Shown piece after piece: positions 35,593 to 45,101 of a stretch of DNA of 64,000 bases (the first letter of the stretch is position 1; every line of letters starts with the position of its first letter). The translations under genes and the position numbers were made by a program. The notes under the pieces were generated by a model. That model did no database searches. It saw only the letters and a list, made by a program, of their open reading frames with translations, and was not told the DNA's origin. Location of the stretch: positions 186,001-250,000 of the forward strand of contig JAFECG010000024.1 of the NCBI GenBank assembly GCA_018242215.1, written 5' to 3'. This DNA comes from Pseudomonadota bacterium (GTDB lineage: Bacteria; Pseudomonadota; Alphaproteobacteria; Rhizobiales; Hyphomicrobiaceae).

Positions 35593-36321
35593 TTGATCCT
35601 ATTTCCTGCCATTGATTTGAAAGACGGCCAGTGCGTTCGGCTGAAGCTCGGCGCGATGGATGCTGCAACGGTGTTCAACGACGATCCGGCAGCGCAGGCG
35701 GCGAGCTTCGAGCGCCAGGGCTTCAAGTATCTGCATATCGTCGATCTCAACGGCGCGTTTGCGGGGAAGCCTGTCAACGGGGCCGCCGTCGAAGCCATCC
35801 TCAAGGCGATCAGGATGCCGGCACAGCTCGGCGGCGGCATTCGCGATCTGGCGACCATCGAAGCGTGGCTCGACAAGGGCATCCGGCGCGTCATCCTCGG
35901 AACGGTGGCGGTGCGTAATCCGGCGCTCGTCAAGGAGGCGGCAAAACGCTTCCCGGGTCGGGTCGCCGTCGGGATCGATGCCAAGGGCGGCAAGGTCGCG
36001 GTCGAGGGTTGGGCGGAGACGTCGGAACTAACGGCTATCGACCTCGCGAAACGGTTCGAAGATGCTGGCGTCGCGGCGATCATCTACACCGACATCGAGC
36101 GCGACGGGGTGCTCAAGGGCCTCAATCTTCCGGCAACAGCCGCGCTGGCGCGAGCGACGCGCATTCCGGTCATTGCGTCCGGGGGGCTTGCCTCGATCGC
36201 CGACGTGCGCGAACTGACCAAGCCCGATTATCGGATGCTCGAAGGCGCCATCACCGGGCGCGCACTATATGATGGTCGACTCGATGCGAAGGAAGCGCTC
36301 GAACTGCTGGAGACGGTATGA
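35593..36321 (+). CDS. hisA: phosphoribosylformimino-5-aminoimidazole carboxamide ribotide isomerase
   Basis: HisA opens the ribose ring of ProFAR by an Amadori rearrangement, the fourth step of histidine synthesis. The 242-residue TIM barrel has [15 protein letters not shown] with the first catalytic Asp, [21 protein letters not shown] with the second catalytic Asp, and [11 protein letters not shown]. The start is a TTG at 35593, with no strong ribosome-binding site, which may keep expression low. It is 5.5 kb from hisH because of the island. Confidence 0.95.
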   Translation: MILFPAIDLKDGQCVRLKLGAMDAATVFNDDPAAQAASFERQGFKYLHIVDLNGAFAGKPVNGAAVEAILKAIRMPAQLGGGIRDLATIEAWLDKGIRRVILGTVAVRNPALVKEAAKRFPGRVAVGIDAKGGKVAVEGWAETSELTAIDLAKRFEDAGVAAIIYTDIERDGVLKGLNLPATAALARATRIPVIASGGLASIADVRELTKPDYRMLEGAITGRALYDGRLDAKEALELLETV

Positions 36322-36542
36322 ACATTGGTGACAAAGTGCGCGTCCTCGGCGTGCCGGACGGTGTGCCGCCCGATAACAAGATGCTGTTGAAGCTGTTTCA
36401 GGGCTGCATTGGCAAGACGTTCCCTATCGTCAAGTTCGACGATGGCCTGGTCGAGCTGCATGTGGGCGAAGTTTTCGGAAAACCCGCCGAATATCATCAA
36501 ATCTGGCTCGAGCCGAGCCAAGTGCAAGTCGTTGAGGCCTGA
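36318..36542 (+). CDS. small conserved protein of unknown function
   Basis: This 74-residue protein begins [20 protein letters not shown] and has [26 protein letters not shown], a small beta-rich fold like an SH3-type barrel. The ATG overlaps the hisA stop as ATGA, so translation is coupled. I do not know its function. Confidence 0.7.
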   Translation: MNIGDKVRVLGVPDGVPPDNKMLLKLFQGCIGKTFPIVKFDDGLVELHVGEVFGKPAEYHQIWLEPSQVQVVEA

Positions 36543-36554
36543 CCGTTGAATATC

Positions 36555-38171
36555 ATGACGCAAGCTGCGTCGGCCGACGCTGCGTTGCCGCCCGAGATTG
36601 CACGGCGGCGCACGTTCGCGATCATCTCGCATCCCGACGCCGGCAAGACGACGCTGACCGAAAAGCTCCTTCTGTTCGGCGGAGCGATTCAGATGGCCGG
36701 GGCCGTCAAGGCACGCGGTGAGCGGCGCCGCACGCGATCCGACTGGATGCAGATCGAGCAGCAGCGCGGCATCTCGGTGACGTCGTCGGTGATGACGTTC
36801 GAGCGCAACGGTATCGTTTTCAATCTGCTCGATACGCCGGGCCACTCGGATTTCAGCGAAGATACTTATCGCACGCTGTCGGCGGTCGATGCCGCGGTGA
36901 TGGTGATGGACGCGGCGAAAGGCATCGAAAGCCAGACGCGGAAACTGTTCGAGGTTTGCCGCCTGCGCGACATTCCGATCATCACGTTCATCAACAAGAT
37001 CGACCGCGAAGCCGAAGATCCGTTGACGCTGCTCGATCAGATCGCGGCGGATCTCGCGCTCGATCTCGTGCCGATGGCGTGGCCGGTCGGAATGGGCACC
37101 GATTTCCGCGGTGTGCTCGATCTCGTCGGCAACAAGATTTTGCTGCCGGAAAGCGACGAGCGCGGCGCGTCGTATGGGCAGTCGCAGCCGCTTGAGACAT
37201 TCGAAGGCTTGCGTCGGATCGAAGGGATCGACGAGCGGATCGCGGACCGGACGATCGAGGGCGTGGAGTTGGCGCAGGGCGCGCTGCCGCCGTTCGATCT
37301 CCAGGCCTTTCGCGAGGGGCATCTGTCTCCCGTCTTCTTCGGAAGTGCGTTGAAGAACTTCGGTGTCGAGCAGCTTCTCGATGCGCTCGGCAATTGGGCG
37401 CCGGGGCCGCTGCCGCGAGTGGCGACGCAGCGGATGGTCGCGCCGGGAGAAGACCAGGTCACAGGCTTCATCTTCAAGGTGCAGGCCAACATGGACCCGA
37501 ACCATCGTGACCGCATCGCGTTCATGCGGCTCTGCTCGGGCAAGTTCAAACGCGGCATGAAACTTCTGCACGTGCGCGACAACAAGCCGATGACGGTTTC
37601 GTCGCCGACGTTCTTCTTCGGCCAGGGCCGAGAGACTGCGGACGAAGCGTGGGCGGGCGACATCATCGGCGTGCCGAACCATGGGACGTTACGCGTCGGG
37701 GATACGCTGACCGAAAAAGAAAGCCTGAAGTTCACGGGCATCCCGAATTTTGCGCCGGAGCTTCTGCGCCGCGTCGTCATCCAGGATGCGATGAAGGCGA
37801 AGCAGCTCAATCGCGCGCTCGATGATCTTGCGGAAGAAGGCATTGTGCAGGTGTTCACGCCGATTGCAGGCGGCCGGCAAATTCTGGGTGTCGTCGGGCA
37901 GTTGCAGTTCGAAGTTCTGCAGTCGCGGGTCGCGAACGAATACAGCGTTCCCGTGACGCTGGAGCAGTCGCCATTCGAACTCGCGCGGTGGATTTCGTCA
38001 GACGACCCGGCCAAGCTTCAGAAGTTCGTCGATGCGCATCGCGGTGAGATTGCGACCGACCGCGATGGCGCGCTCGTGTTCCTGGCCGAAAGCGCGTGGA
38101 TGCTGAAATACAAGACCGAGCGCTTTCCCGAAATCAAATTCGCCGCGCTTCGGGAGCGCGGCGAAACCTAG
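36555..38171 (+). CDS. prfC: peptide chain release factor 3
   Basis: RF3 is the GTPase that removes RF1 and RF2 from the ribosome after termination. The 538-residue protein has G1 SHPDAGKTTL, RSDWMQIEQQRGISVTSSV, G3 LDTPGHSDFSEDTYRTL, G4 NKIDREAEDP, and the RF3-type C-terminal domain GQLQFEVLQSRVANEY. I prefer the ATG at 36555; a TTG at 36546 is possible. It splits hisA from hisF, which are usually adjacent. Confidence 0.96.
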   Translation: MTQAASADAALPPEIARRRTFAIISHPDAGKTTLTEKLLLFGGAIQMAGAVKARGERRRTRSDWMQIEQQRGISVTSSVMTFERNGIVFNLLDTPGHSDFSEDTYRTLSAVDAAVMVMDAAKGIESQTRKLFEVCRLRDIPIITFINKIDREAEDPLTLLDQIAADLALDLVPMAWPVGMGTDFRGVLDLVGNKILLPESDERGASYGQSQPLETFEGLRRIEGIDERIADRTIEGVELAQGALPPFDLQAFREGHLSPVFFGSALKNFGVEQLLDALGNWAPGPLPRVATQRMVAPGEDQVTGFIFKVQANMDPNHRDRIAFMRLCSGKFKRGMKLLHVRDNKPMTVSSPTFFFGQGRETADEAWAGDIIGVPNHGTLRVGDTLTEKESLKFTGIPNFAPELLRRVVIQDAMKAKQLNRALDDLAEEGIVQVFTPIAGGRQILGVVGQLQFEVLQSRVANEYSVPVTLEQSPFELARWISSDDPAKLQKFVDAHRGEIATDRDGALVFLAESAWMLKYKTERFPEIKFAALRERGET

Positions 38172-38364
38172 TCTGGGTCCGATCAATTTCCTTGCGTCTC
38201 GGTAGGAGCGGGCCGCCGCAGCGCCCGATAGAATGGGTTCTGCAGACAAAATTGCCGCCTACGGCGACGGCCCTCCCGCGTTCTCTGGGCGGGATGGACG
38301 ACCGCGCGGTTTGATTCCCGTGAAACGTCAAAAGATTCGACTCGGGACTTTCTGGTGCGGGTGA

Positions 38365-38676
38365 TCAGACGGAAATGTTCGGGCCGCGTCGAGGAGGGCT
38401 GTTGAACGCACCTTCGATGCTCTCGAGCCAGCGGTGCAGCGCGGATTCGAGGGCGTCCGTCTGCGCCGTCGCCTTGCTGTGCTGAAGTTCCGTAATCGTC
38501 CCTTCGGCATCGAGCGAGCCCCGAATGGCATCATGCTGGTCGATGAACTCCGTCAGGGTATCGGCTTGGTCGCCGATCATCCCATGGGCCTCGAGCTGGG
38601 TCCTGGCCTGGGCAATGCGGTCCTGCATTGCGGCCAACCGGGCGCGAAGGTTCTTGGGGGCAAAGTCGTCGACCAT
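38365..38676 (-). CDS. coiled-coil protein of unknown function
   Basis: This 103-residue protein is strongly helical (LRARLAAMQDRIAQARTQLEAHG, HRWLESIEGAF). No family is recognised. It stands alone on the minus strand between prfC and hisF, both plus; its reading could be a chance frame, but the regular heptads and Met start in MVDDFAPKNL speak for a real gene. Confidence 0.55.
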   Translation of the reverse strand: MVDDFAPKNLRARLAAMQDRIAQARTQLEAHGMIGDQADTLTEFIDQHDAIRGSLDAEGTITELQHSKATAQTDALESALHRWLESIEGAFNSPPRRGPNISV

Positions 38677-38837
38677 CTGTATTCGTTTCCCTTGTCAGTT
38701 TGCGCGGAGCACCGCAATACGGCTCAACCAGGATCGGCAGCGAGAGTTCCCTTTTGGAAACGTTAATATGCTCGACGCTCAACGATGTGCCGTGATACTT
38801 GGGCTCCCGAGTTCCTAGGAAGTCGCATCTTATAAAT

Positions 38838-39614
38838 ATGCTGAAAGTTCGCATCATTCCATGCCTGGATGTCAAAGACGGGCGAGTTGTAAAGGGCGTC
38901 AATTTCGTCGATCTCGTCGACGCGGGTGACCCGGTCGAGGCTGCCGCGGCCTATGATGCCGCAGGGGCGGATGAGCTTTGCTTTCTCGACATCACGGCGA
39001 GCCATGAAAACCGCGATACTATCTTCGACGTCGTCGAGCGCACCGCCAATCGGTGCTTCATGCCGCTGACCGTCGGCGGCGGCGTCCGGACGATCGATGA
39101 TATCCGGAAGCTGCTCGAAGCGGGCGCCGACAAGGTCTCGATCAATACGGCCGCGGTCAATAACCGTGTCTTCGTCAAGGAGGCGAGCGAGAAGTTCGGC
39201 GCCCAGTGCATCGTCGTCGCGATCGACGCGAAACGGGTTTCAGCCGAAGGCGAGCCGCCGCGATGGGAGATCTTCACACACGGCGGCCGGAAGCCGACCG
39301 GTATCGATGCCGTGAAATACGCGCGGGAGGTCGCGGCACTGGGTGCCGGCGAGATCCTGCTGACGTCGATGGACCGCGACGGCACGAAGGCGGGCTTCGA
39401 CGTCGAGCTGACGCGCGCGATCTCCGACGCCGTGACAATTCCGGTCATCGCGTCGGGCGGCGTCGGAACGCTGCAGCATCTGGTCGACGGCGTCGAAGGC
39501 GGCCACGCGAGCGCGGTGCTCGCCGCATCGATCTTTCACTTCGGGACGTATTCGATTCCTGAGGCCAAGGCCTACATGGCGAAAGCCGGTCTGGCGATGC
39601 GGATGGACGGTTAG
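38838..39614 (+). CDS. hisF: imidazole glycerol phosphate synthase, cyclase subunit
   Basis: HisF uses ammonia from HisH to form the imidazole ring and AICAR. The 258-residue barrel has [16 protein letters not shown] with catalytic Asp, [34 protein letters not shown] with the second Asp, and [12 protein letters not shown]. The start at 38838 is the family start. hisE, which often follows in Rhizobiales, is not here; nth follows on the other strand. Confidence 0.96.
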   Translation: MLKVRIIPCLDVKDGRVVKGVNFVDLVDAGDPVEAAAAYDAAGADELCFLDITASHENRDTIFDVVERTANRCFMPLTVGGGVRTIDDIRKLLEAGADKVSINTAAVNNRVFVKEASEKFGAQCIVVAIDAKRVSAEGEPPRWEIFTHGGRKPTGIDAVKYAREVAALGAGEILLTSMDRDGTKAGFDVELTRAISDAVTIPVIASGGVGTLQHLVDGVEGGHASAVLAASIFHFGTYSIPEAKAYMAKAGLAMRMDG

Positions 39615-39618
39615 GATC

Positions 39619-39648
39619 TTCCTTCTCCCGTTCCGGGGAGAGGAAAGG
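39619..39648. repeat. partial copy of the CTCTCCCGTTCCGGGAGAGG repeat
   Basis: CTTCTCCCGTTCCGGGGAGAGG just after hisF is a short hairpin akin to the core of the repeats at 44950 and 59378; it may end transcription between hisF and nth, which converge. Confidence 0.45.
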
Positions 39649-39652
39649 CCGA

Positions 39653-40405
39653 TCAGGGGGCGGGCGTTTTGTCAGGGAAGCGGCAGATGTCGGCTATGAG
39701 GCAACGCCAGCATTCAGGTTTGCGCGCCTTGCAGATATAGCGGCCGTGCAGAATCAGCCAGTGATGCGCGTGCATCGCATATTCCTTCGGCACGACGTGC
39801 ATCAGGTCTTCTTCGACCGCGAGCGGTGTCTTTCCGCGTGATAATCCAATGCGGTTGGCGACGCGGAAAACGTGCGTGTCGACGGCCATCGTCGGCTGAT
39901 GAAAGGCGATGTTCATGACGACGTTCGCGGTCTTGCGGCCGACGCCGGGCAATGATTCGAGGGCGTCACGATCGGACGGGACGACGCTGTCGTAGTCATC
40001 GATCAGGCGTTTTGATAACCCGATCACGTTCTTCGCCTTGGCGCGATAAAGGCCAATCGTCTTTACATAGTCGCGGAGCTTGTCTTCGCCGAGCTTCAGC
40101 ATTTTCTCCGGCGTGTCGGCGACCTTGAAGAGGGCGCGCGTCGCCTTGTTGACGCCGGCGTCGGTTGCCTGAGCCGAAAGGACGACAGCAACGAGCAAGG
40201 TGAATGGGTTCGTGTGCTCCAGTTCGCCTTTGGGCTCGGGATTTGCCTTGTGAAAGCGCCGGAAAACCTCACGAATTTCTGGTTCACTCAAGAGAGCCGA
40301 TTTGCGGGCCTTCCTTGCGGCAATTGCGGCAGGTTTTGCCGTCTTGCCTTTTGAAGCGGAACTTCCGATGCTTGTAGGACGTACATCCGGGGAAGCTTTG
40401 GCCAT
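39653..40405 (-). CDS. nth: endonuclease III
   Basis: Nth is a DNA glycosylase/AP lyase that removes oxidised pyrimidines in base excision repair. The 250-residue protein has NPFTLLVAVVLSAQATDAGVNK, the helix-hairpin-helix LPGVGRKTANVVM with catalytic Lys, VDTHVFRVANRIGL with catalytic Asp, and the iron-sulfur motif C-x6-C-x2-C-x5-C (CKARKPECWRCLIADIC). An N-terminal Lys/Ala extension of about 30 residues is present. Confidence 0.95.
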   Translation of the reverse strand: MAKASPDVRPTSIGSSASKGKTAKPAAIAARKARKSALLSEPEIREVFRRFHKANPEPKGELEHTNPFTLLVAVVLSAQATDAGVNKATRALFKVADTPEKMLKLGEDKLRDYVKTIGLYRAKAKNVIGLSKRLIDDYDSVVPSDRDALESLPGVGRKTANVVMNIAFHQPTMAVDTHVFRVANRIGLSRGKTPLAVEEDLMHVVPKEYAMHAHHWLILHGRYICKARKPECWRCLIADICRFPDKTPAP

Positions 40406-40472
40406 CAGAGTTCCGTGGTTCGGGGCGAAGGCCCAACGCGATGTGGGTGAGACGGGTATCCGGCCACGAGAC

Positions 40473-40970
40473 ATGAGCGATATTCAGACCGAAATGCAAT
40501 CCACGAAAGACGCGAAGTTCGTGCTTCATCCGCACCGGTCGCTGCCGCCGCGCGGCTTCCTGATCATGATGGGTCTGATCAGTCTCATCAGCTTTGTCGT
40601 CGGGATTGTCTTTTGCCTGATGGGCGCATGGCCGGTGTTCGGATTTTTCGGTCTCGACGTCGCGCTGATCTACTGGGCCTTCAAACGTAATTACCGGGAC
40701 GGGCTTGAGTACGAGACAGTGGACCTGACGCCCGATGTATTGACGCTCACGCACGTCGATCCCGCGGGAAAGCGCGACGTGTTCGAGTTCAATCCGTATT
40801 GGGCGCGTGTGAATTGCACGGTCGACCGGCCGGACGGGCGGACATCCCTCTGGCTGTCGGCGCAGGGAAAGGCGGTGCGGTTCGGGAAGTTCCTGACCGA
40901 CGACGAGCGCCGCGACTTCGCCAATGCGCTGACCGGCGCACTCGTCACTACACGCGGATCGCGGTTTTAG
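40473..40970 (+). CDS. DUF2244 family membrane protein
   Basis: This 165-residue protein has HPHRSLPPRGFLIMMGL, two membrane segments (about 30-48 and 52-70), and YWAFKRNYRDGLEYETVDLTPDVLTL, the signature of DUF2244, found in many alphaproteobacteria. Function unknown. It is divergent from nth with 67 bases between, a pairing often seen in this order. Confidence 0.85.
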   Translation: MSDIQTEMQSTKDAKFVLHPHRSLPPRGFLIMMGLISLISFVVGIVFCLMGAWPVFGFFGLDVALIYWAFKRNYRDGLEYETVDLTPDVLTLTHVDPAGKRDVFEFNPYWARVNCTVDRPDGRTSLWLSAQGKAVRFGKFLTDDERRDFANALTGALVTTRGSRF

Positions 40971-41089
40971 GCGGTCCTTGTCGAGCCTCCGTCATGCCAA
41001 CGAAGATCGGCACCCGGACAATTTCGACACATCGTATTTCCATGGATGACTGGATTCCGATCTGCGCAGGCCGACAGGTCGTGCTGAGC

Positions 41090-41302
41090 TCAATCATTCA
41101 GCATCGTCAGCGCGGCGCGGCGGTCGCCGGGTTTCAGGCGCAGAAATTGGGTTCGCGCGGCTTTGATATCTTTCTCGCTGCCTGTTTCAGCGGCGGCCTT
41201 CAGGGCTTTCGTTGCGGCGTGATCGGCGCCGACGACGAAAGACAGCGCGCCGGCCAAACGTCCCAGCATGGCCGGATCAAACTTGAAATCATCGTCGGCC
41301 AT
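41090..41302 (-). CDS. small protein of unknown function
   Basis: This 70-residue helical protein (MADDDFKFDPAMLGRLAGAL, with DIKAARTQFLRLKPGDRRAAL) is last in the run leuD-glyoxalase-this gene, 17 bases after the glyoxalase stop. It seems conserved in type, but the family is not known to me. Confidence 0.6.
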   Translation of the reverse strand: MADDDFKFDPAMLGRLAGALSFVVGADHAATKALKAAAETGSEKDIKAARTQFLRLKPGDRRAALTMLND

Positions 41303-41319
41303 CTACGTCGCCCTTTGCG

Positions 41320-41715
41320 TTACTGGAAACGCCCGCCGCGCTGCAGGACCTCGATCTTGTAGCCGTCCGGATCGTCGATGAAGAAGAACGTGCCGAACGG
41401 CTTGCCGGCGTGCGTCATGTTCTTGATGTCCTTCGGCTGATAGCCGGCGGCGGCGATCTTGGCGCGGGTCGCTTCGAGATCGTCGACGGCGAAGGCAATG
41501 TGGCCATAGCCGTCGCCGAGGTCGTAAGGCTCAGTGCGGCCCTTGTTGACCGTCAGCTCGATCTCGAAATCGTTCTCGGCGTTTTTCATGTACGTCAGCG
41601 AAAAGTCCGGCCAATCTTTTTTCTCGGAGACTTTCAGGCCGAAGGACGTTTCGTAGAATTTCACTGAGCGCGCCTCGTCGAGCACGCGGATCATCATGTG
41701 GATCGCTTTGGCCAT
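41320..41715 (-). CDS. gloA: lactoylglutathione lyase-like VOC protein
   Basis: Glyoxalase I turns the methylglyoxal-glutathione hemithioacetal into lactoylglutathione. The 131-residue protein is of VOC fold: IHMMIRVLDEARSVKFYET with the first metal His, FEIELTVNKG with a Glu, GYGHIAFAVDD with the second His, and KIEVLQRG with the last Glu. All four ligands are visible. It starts 15 bases after the leuD stop. Confidence 0.87.
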   Translation of the reverse strand: MAKAIHMMIRVLDEARSVKFYETSFGLKVSEKKDWPDFSLTYMKNAENDFEIELTVNKGRTEPYDLGDGYGHIAFAVDDLEATRAKIAAAGYQPKDIKNMTHAGKPFGTFFFIDDPDGYKIEVLQRGGRFQ

Positions 41716-41730
41716 TCGTCTTCCTTCCAA

Positions 41731-42339
41731 TCAGAGCCAGGGCCGCGAAGATGCTGTCGTTTTTTCGAAGGACGAGATCGTGCTGCCCTTCTCGAGCGTC
41801 AGGCCGATATTGTCGAGGCCGTTCAGCAGGCAGTGCTTGCGGAACGGATCGATGTCGAACTTGATGACGCCGCCGTCGGGGCCGCGGATCTCCTGGTTTT
41901 CGAGATCGACGGTGATCGTCGCGTTGGCGCCGCGATTGGCGTCGTCCATCAGCTTGTCGACGTCTGCCTGCGGCAGCTTGATCGGCAAAATGCCGTTCTG
42001 GAAGCAATTGTTGTAGAAGATGTCGGCGAAGTCTGTCGCGATCACGCAACGGATGCCGAAGTCGAGGAGGGCCCACGGCGCGTGCTCGCGAGAAGAGCCG
42101 CAGCCGAAGTTGTCACCGGCCACGAGGATCGTCGCCTTGCGGTATTGCGGCTTGTTCAGCACGAAATCCTCGATCTCTTTTCCCGTCGCCGGGTCGTAGC
42201 GCATTTCATAGAACAGCGACTTACCGAGGCCCGTCCGCTTGATCGTCTTCAGGAACTGCTTCGGGATTATCATGTCGGTGTCGACGTTGCGGATCGGCAG
42301 CGGAGCGGCGACGCCGGTCAGAACCGTGAATTTATCCAT
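41731..42339 (-). CDS. leuD: 3-isopropylmalate dehydratase, small subunit
   Basis: LeuD forms with LeuC the isomerase that converts 2- to 3-isopropylmalate. The 202-residue protein has [34 protein letters not shown], and [17 protein letters not shown], all typical. The start at 42339 follows GGAG in AGGAGAC. It lies 16 bases after a small gene and is followed by gloA, so an operon is likely; leuC is 2.7 kb upstream. Confidence 0.96.
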   Translation of the reverse strand: MDKFTVLTGVAAPLPIRNVDTDMIIPKQFLKTIKRTGLGKSLFYEMRYDPATGKEIEDFVLNKPQYRKATILVAGDNFGCGSSREHAPWALLDFGIRCVIATDFADIFYNNCFQNGILPIKLPQADVDKLMDDANRGANATITVDLENQEIRGPDGGVIKFDIDPFRKHCLLNGLDNIGLTLEKGSTISSFEKTTASSRPWL

Positions 42340-42355
42340 GTCTTTAGTCTCCTCG

Positions 42356-42787
42356 TCAGGTGCGCAACGTATCCGCGAGCGCCCGGAAATAGCCTTCGGC
42401 CGAGACAAGCTGCCGTGCGTGCCGGAAAGCGCCAAACTCCCGGATGGCAGCCTCAAGATCGAAGGGCTTTAAGTTTTCTAGCCGCCGTTTAACGCCAGCC
42501 CGCTTGCGCCCGTCAAGATGATGTTCGAGTGTCGTGACGATCGTCTCGACGTAGCCTGCGGTGCGGCCGAGTTCCCGGGTGGCCGAAAGCAACGCAAGGC
42601 GGTTATGGGGATCACCTTCCAGGGCGGCAAGACTGACCGCAGCGCGGGCTAAAGTCCCTGCAACTTCCTCGGCATAGAGGGCGACCTTCTCGCGCCTCTG
42701 CCCGTCAAGCTTGGCGGCGAGCGCCAGCCAGCGGTTAACGGTCCGGGCCAAATCTGAGAGGCGCTGGGCATAGTCGGCAAGCCGCAT
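42356..42787 (-). CDS. helical protein of unknown function
   Basis: This 143-residue protein is Ala/Arg-rich and helical ([44 protein letters not shown]). No family known. The start at 42787 is chosen since the reading further up lacks support; AGATC... GGATC are weak sites. It leads into leuD with 16 bases between. Confidence 0.6.
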   Translation of the reverse strand: MRLADYAQRLSDLARTVNRWLALAAKLDGQRREKVALYAEEVAGTLARAAVSLAALEGDPHNRLALLSATRELGRTAGYVETIVTTLEHHLDGRKRAGVKRRLENLKPFDLEAAIREFGAFRHARQLVSAEGYFRALADTLRT

Positions 42788-42919
42788 GGCAGATCCTTCG
42801 TGTCGGATCTGCAAGCTTAAGCCCGTCCCAGAGGCCGGGGATAAGTTTATGCGCTTTTTGACGGGCCCATAGCGTTTCCCCCAGCGGCGGCGACGGCCGT
42901 CACGGGCAAAGGGCTGGCT

Positions 42920-43477
42920 TCAGCGGATATTCGGATCGTCGTAGCACTTGCGCATGTACTGGCAGCGGTAAGATCCGGAGAAATGCATGGCATCGCCTTT
43001 GGCGGGCGTTATGAACGTGCAGATTTCGTCGAGGCCTTCGGGCTTCAGCCATCCCTGCCGGCGGCCGCGCTGTACGGCGAAGCAGTCCGCGGTTTCTTCA
43101 TCGGGGCCGCGAAACTGATGGCCGCACTCGTGGCCATAAATCCATTGCTTGACCGGCGTCGAGACCTTGTTGAGCAGCCGCGGGTTCATGATGAGAAAAC
43201 CCGGATAGGCAGCACCATAGTCGTCGAGCTTGTTGTCGATGACCGTCGGGCGCGAGCCACAGTATTGCGGATGCCCGTCGAGCAGGAACTTGCCGGGCGC
43301 CACGATGTGGGCGTCGCCGCCAACGGTCGCGACGTATTGCTCCGGTGTCGGAATGCCGTCGCGAATGGCGGCGGAGGTGTCTTGAGCTTGAGCCGATGAG
43401 ATGATTCCCAACATGCTCAAGCAACCACCCAAGACGAGTCGGGAAACGGCTCGTCGAACGTTGATCCGATAAAACAT
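42920..43477 (-). CDS. exported HExxH metallopeptidase-like protein
   Basis: This 185-residue protein has a signal peptide (RRAVSRLVLGGCLSMLGII, cut after SSAQA). The mature part contains YGHECGHQF, an H-E-C-G-H match to the HExxH zinc motif, followed by GPDEETADCFAV with an E-x-x-x-D, and six Cys in all. That is the order of a small zincin. The family is unknown and the activity not proved. Single gene near another zincin at 43601. Confidence 0.6.
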   Translation of the reverse strand: MFYRINVRRAVSRLVLGGCLSMLGIISSAQAQDTSAAIRDGIPTPEQYVATVGGDAHIVAPGKFLLDGHPQYCGSRPTVIDNKLDDYGAAYPGFLIMNPRLLNKVSTPVKQWIYGHECGHQFRGPDEETADCFAVQRGRRQGWLKPEGLDEICTFITPAKGDAMHFSGSYRCQYMRKCYDDPNIR

Positions 43478-43600
43478 TCCGTACGTGCCCCGCCTGCCTT
43501 TGGCTTGCCCCCTACAACATGACGCGAAATGCCTTAGGGCTCAAGCTGAGCCAAGTTGTGGCACAAATAGAGTTAAGCCGACGTGACTTAGAATGACTGA

Positions 43601-44011
43601 TCAGTCTGTTACGCGGGATTCGATGGTTTCCATGTCATCATCGGAGAAGCCAAAATGATGCCCTATTTCATGAATCAGCACGTGTGCGACCAGATGGCCG
43701 AGCTGCTCCTCGCCCGCTGCCCATTCGTCGAGGATGGCACGACGGTAGAGAAAAACCATGTCGGGCTCACGCGTCGCGTCGGCGTTGCTTTGCCGATCGA
43801 GGCTCACACCTTGGTAGAGGCCCGTCAATTCGAAGGGATCTTCGATCTCCAAATCATCGAGAACGTCGTCGGTGGCGAAATCCTCGATGCGGATGACGAT
43901 GTCACCTGCCAGCGAACGAAACTCGGCGGGAAGCTTGTTCCAAGCGATTTGCGCGAGCGCTTCGAAATCCGCGAGGCTCGGGGCCATCGCGTTGCTCCAA
44001 TCGGTCGACAT
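43601..44011 (-). CDS. metallopeptidase family protein (DUF1025-type minimal zincin)
   Basis: This 136-residue acidic protein has LGHLVAHVLIHEIGHHFGFSDDDMETIE in pieces, the HEIGHHFG-x-SDDD motif of the small DUF1025 zincins, and earlier WNKLPAEFRSLAGDIVI. Substrates are unknown. It stands on the same strand as the following methyltransferase, 69 bases after its stop. Confidence 0.85.
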   Translation of the reverse strand: MSTDWSNAMAPSLADFEALAQIAWNKLPAEFRSLAGDIVIRIEDFATDDVLDDLEIEDPFELTGLYQGVSLDRQSNADATREPDMVFLYRRAILDEWAAGEEQLGHLVAHVLIHEIGHHFGFSDDDMETIESRVTD

Positions 44012-44080
44012 CGGGCGCACTCCTCTCGGTTGAGGGGAGGAGATAGGACCGCTCGCGCGAAATAGGAAGGCTGTTTTCGC

Positions 44081-44893
44081 TCAGCTTTGCTTGTCGGCGA
44101 CAAGCAGCAGTTCCTGCAACGTGAAATGCAGAGCGCCTTTGTCGTCGCGCCGCGGCTTCAAAAACGTTCTGAGATGCGCGGGGCCAGCGGTCAAAATTCG
44201 TTCGAGCTCCGCGACGACATCAGGTGCGCAGCGCATGCGCGCGACCCACGACGCGAAGTCAAGTTCCTTTTCCATCTGCTCGTGCGCCGCGATCTTGAAG
44301 CCGTTGGAGGTCAGAAGATCGATCCAGACCTCGGGCGGCGGTGCGAAGCCGTGGCTCGGGTCGCGCAGTTTTTCGAGACTGTTGTAGTCGGCGACGCACG
44401 CCGTGATTTCGGTTTCGCTTGCGCCGGGGATGCGCGCAGCGTCAGGCGCCACGTTATCGACGAGCGCGAAGCGTCCGCCCTTTTTCAAGACGCGACAGGA
44501 TTCGCGGACGAAGGCTCGGAGATCCGGAAAGTGATGCGCGGCGAGGCGGCAGCAGACGAGATCGAAGCTTTCGTCGGGAAACGGCAAAGCGTCGGCTGCG
44601 GCCGGCACGGTCATGATGTTCGCGATGCGGCGGGCGTTCGCGAGTTTCGCCGCTTCGAGCAGCATTTCATCGGTGATGTCGCTCGCGATCATACTTGCGA
44701 CGCGCGGCGCGAAGATCGCCGCGGTGTGTCCGGCGCCGGTGGCGACGTCGATTGCGGCCCACGTCTTTTGCGGCGCCGTCAGTTCAACGATGCGCGCGAG
44801 GCTTTCGCCCTGGGCATGAACGGACGACGTCGCATAGTCGGCGGCGGCGCGGCCGAACTGGGATTGGACAGAGGCGGTTGCGTCGTCGGCCAT
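44081..44893 (-). CDS. class I SAM-dependent methyltransferase
   Basis: This 270-residue protein has motif I AIDVATGAGHTAA, DITDEMLLEAAKLA, DALPFPDESFDLVCCRLAAHHF, and VLKKGGRFALVDNVAPD, the order of UbiE-like methyltransferases. Acceptor unknown. Single gene, between leuC with a repeat and the zincin gene. Confidence 0.85.
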   Translation of the reverse strand: MADDATASVQSQFGRAAADYATSSVHAQGESLARIVELTAPQKTWAAIDVATGAGHTAAIFAPRVASMIASDITDEMLLEAAKLANARRIANIMTVPAAADALPFPDESFDLVCCRLAAHHFPDLRAFVRESCRVLKKGGRFALVDNVAPDAARIPGASETEITACVADYNSLEKLRDPSHGFAPPPEVWIDLLTSNGFKIAAHEQMEKELDFASWVARMRCAPDVVAELERILTAGPAHLRTFLKPRRDDKGALHFTLQELLLVADKQS

Positions 44894-44949
44894 GAGCTAC
44901 CCTTTCGATGGTTCCTTTCCCATCCGGAAAGACTGGGATGCAACGCGTC

Positions 44950-45049
44950 CCCTCATCCGGCGTTCGGCCACCTCCTCCCGAGAGGAGAAGGAAAGACACT
45001 TTCCTCTCCCGGAACGGGAGAGGATGCCCGCAGGGCAGGTGAGGGACTT
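44950..45049. repeat. dispersed repeat, CTCTCCCGGAACGGGAGAGG type, copy 1
   Basis: The copy has a hairpin core CTCTCCC/GGGAGAG and a tail ATGCCCGCAGGGCA. The last 37 bases (45013-45049) agree at 36 positions with 59443-59479. It lies between leuC and the methyltransferase gene. Confidence 0.8.
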
Positions 45050-45101
45050 GGGTTACCTTTGATCGTTCCGGTGAAGCGGAGCGTCAACAACGAACGCCCT
45101 T

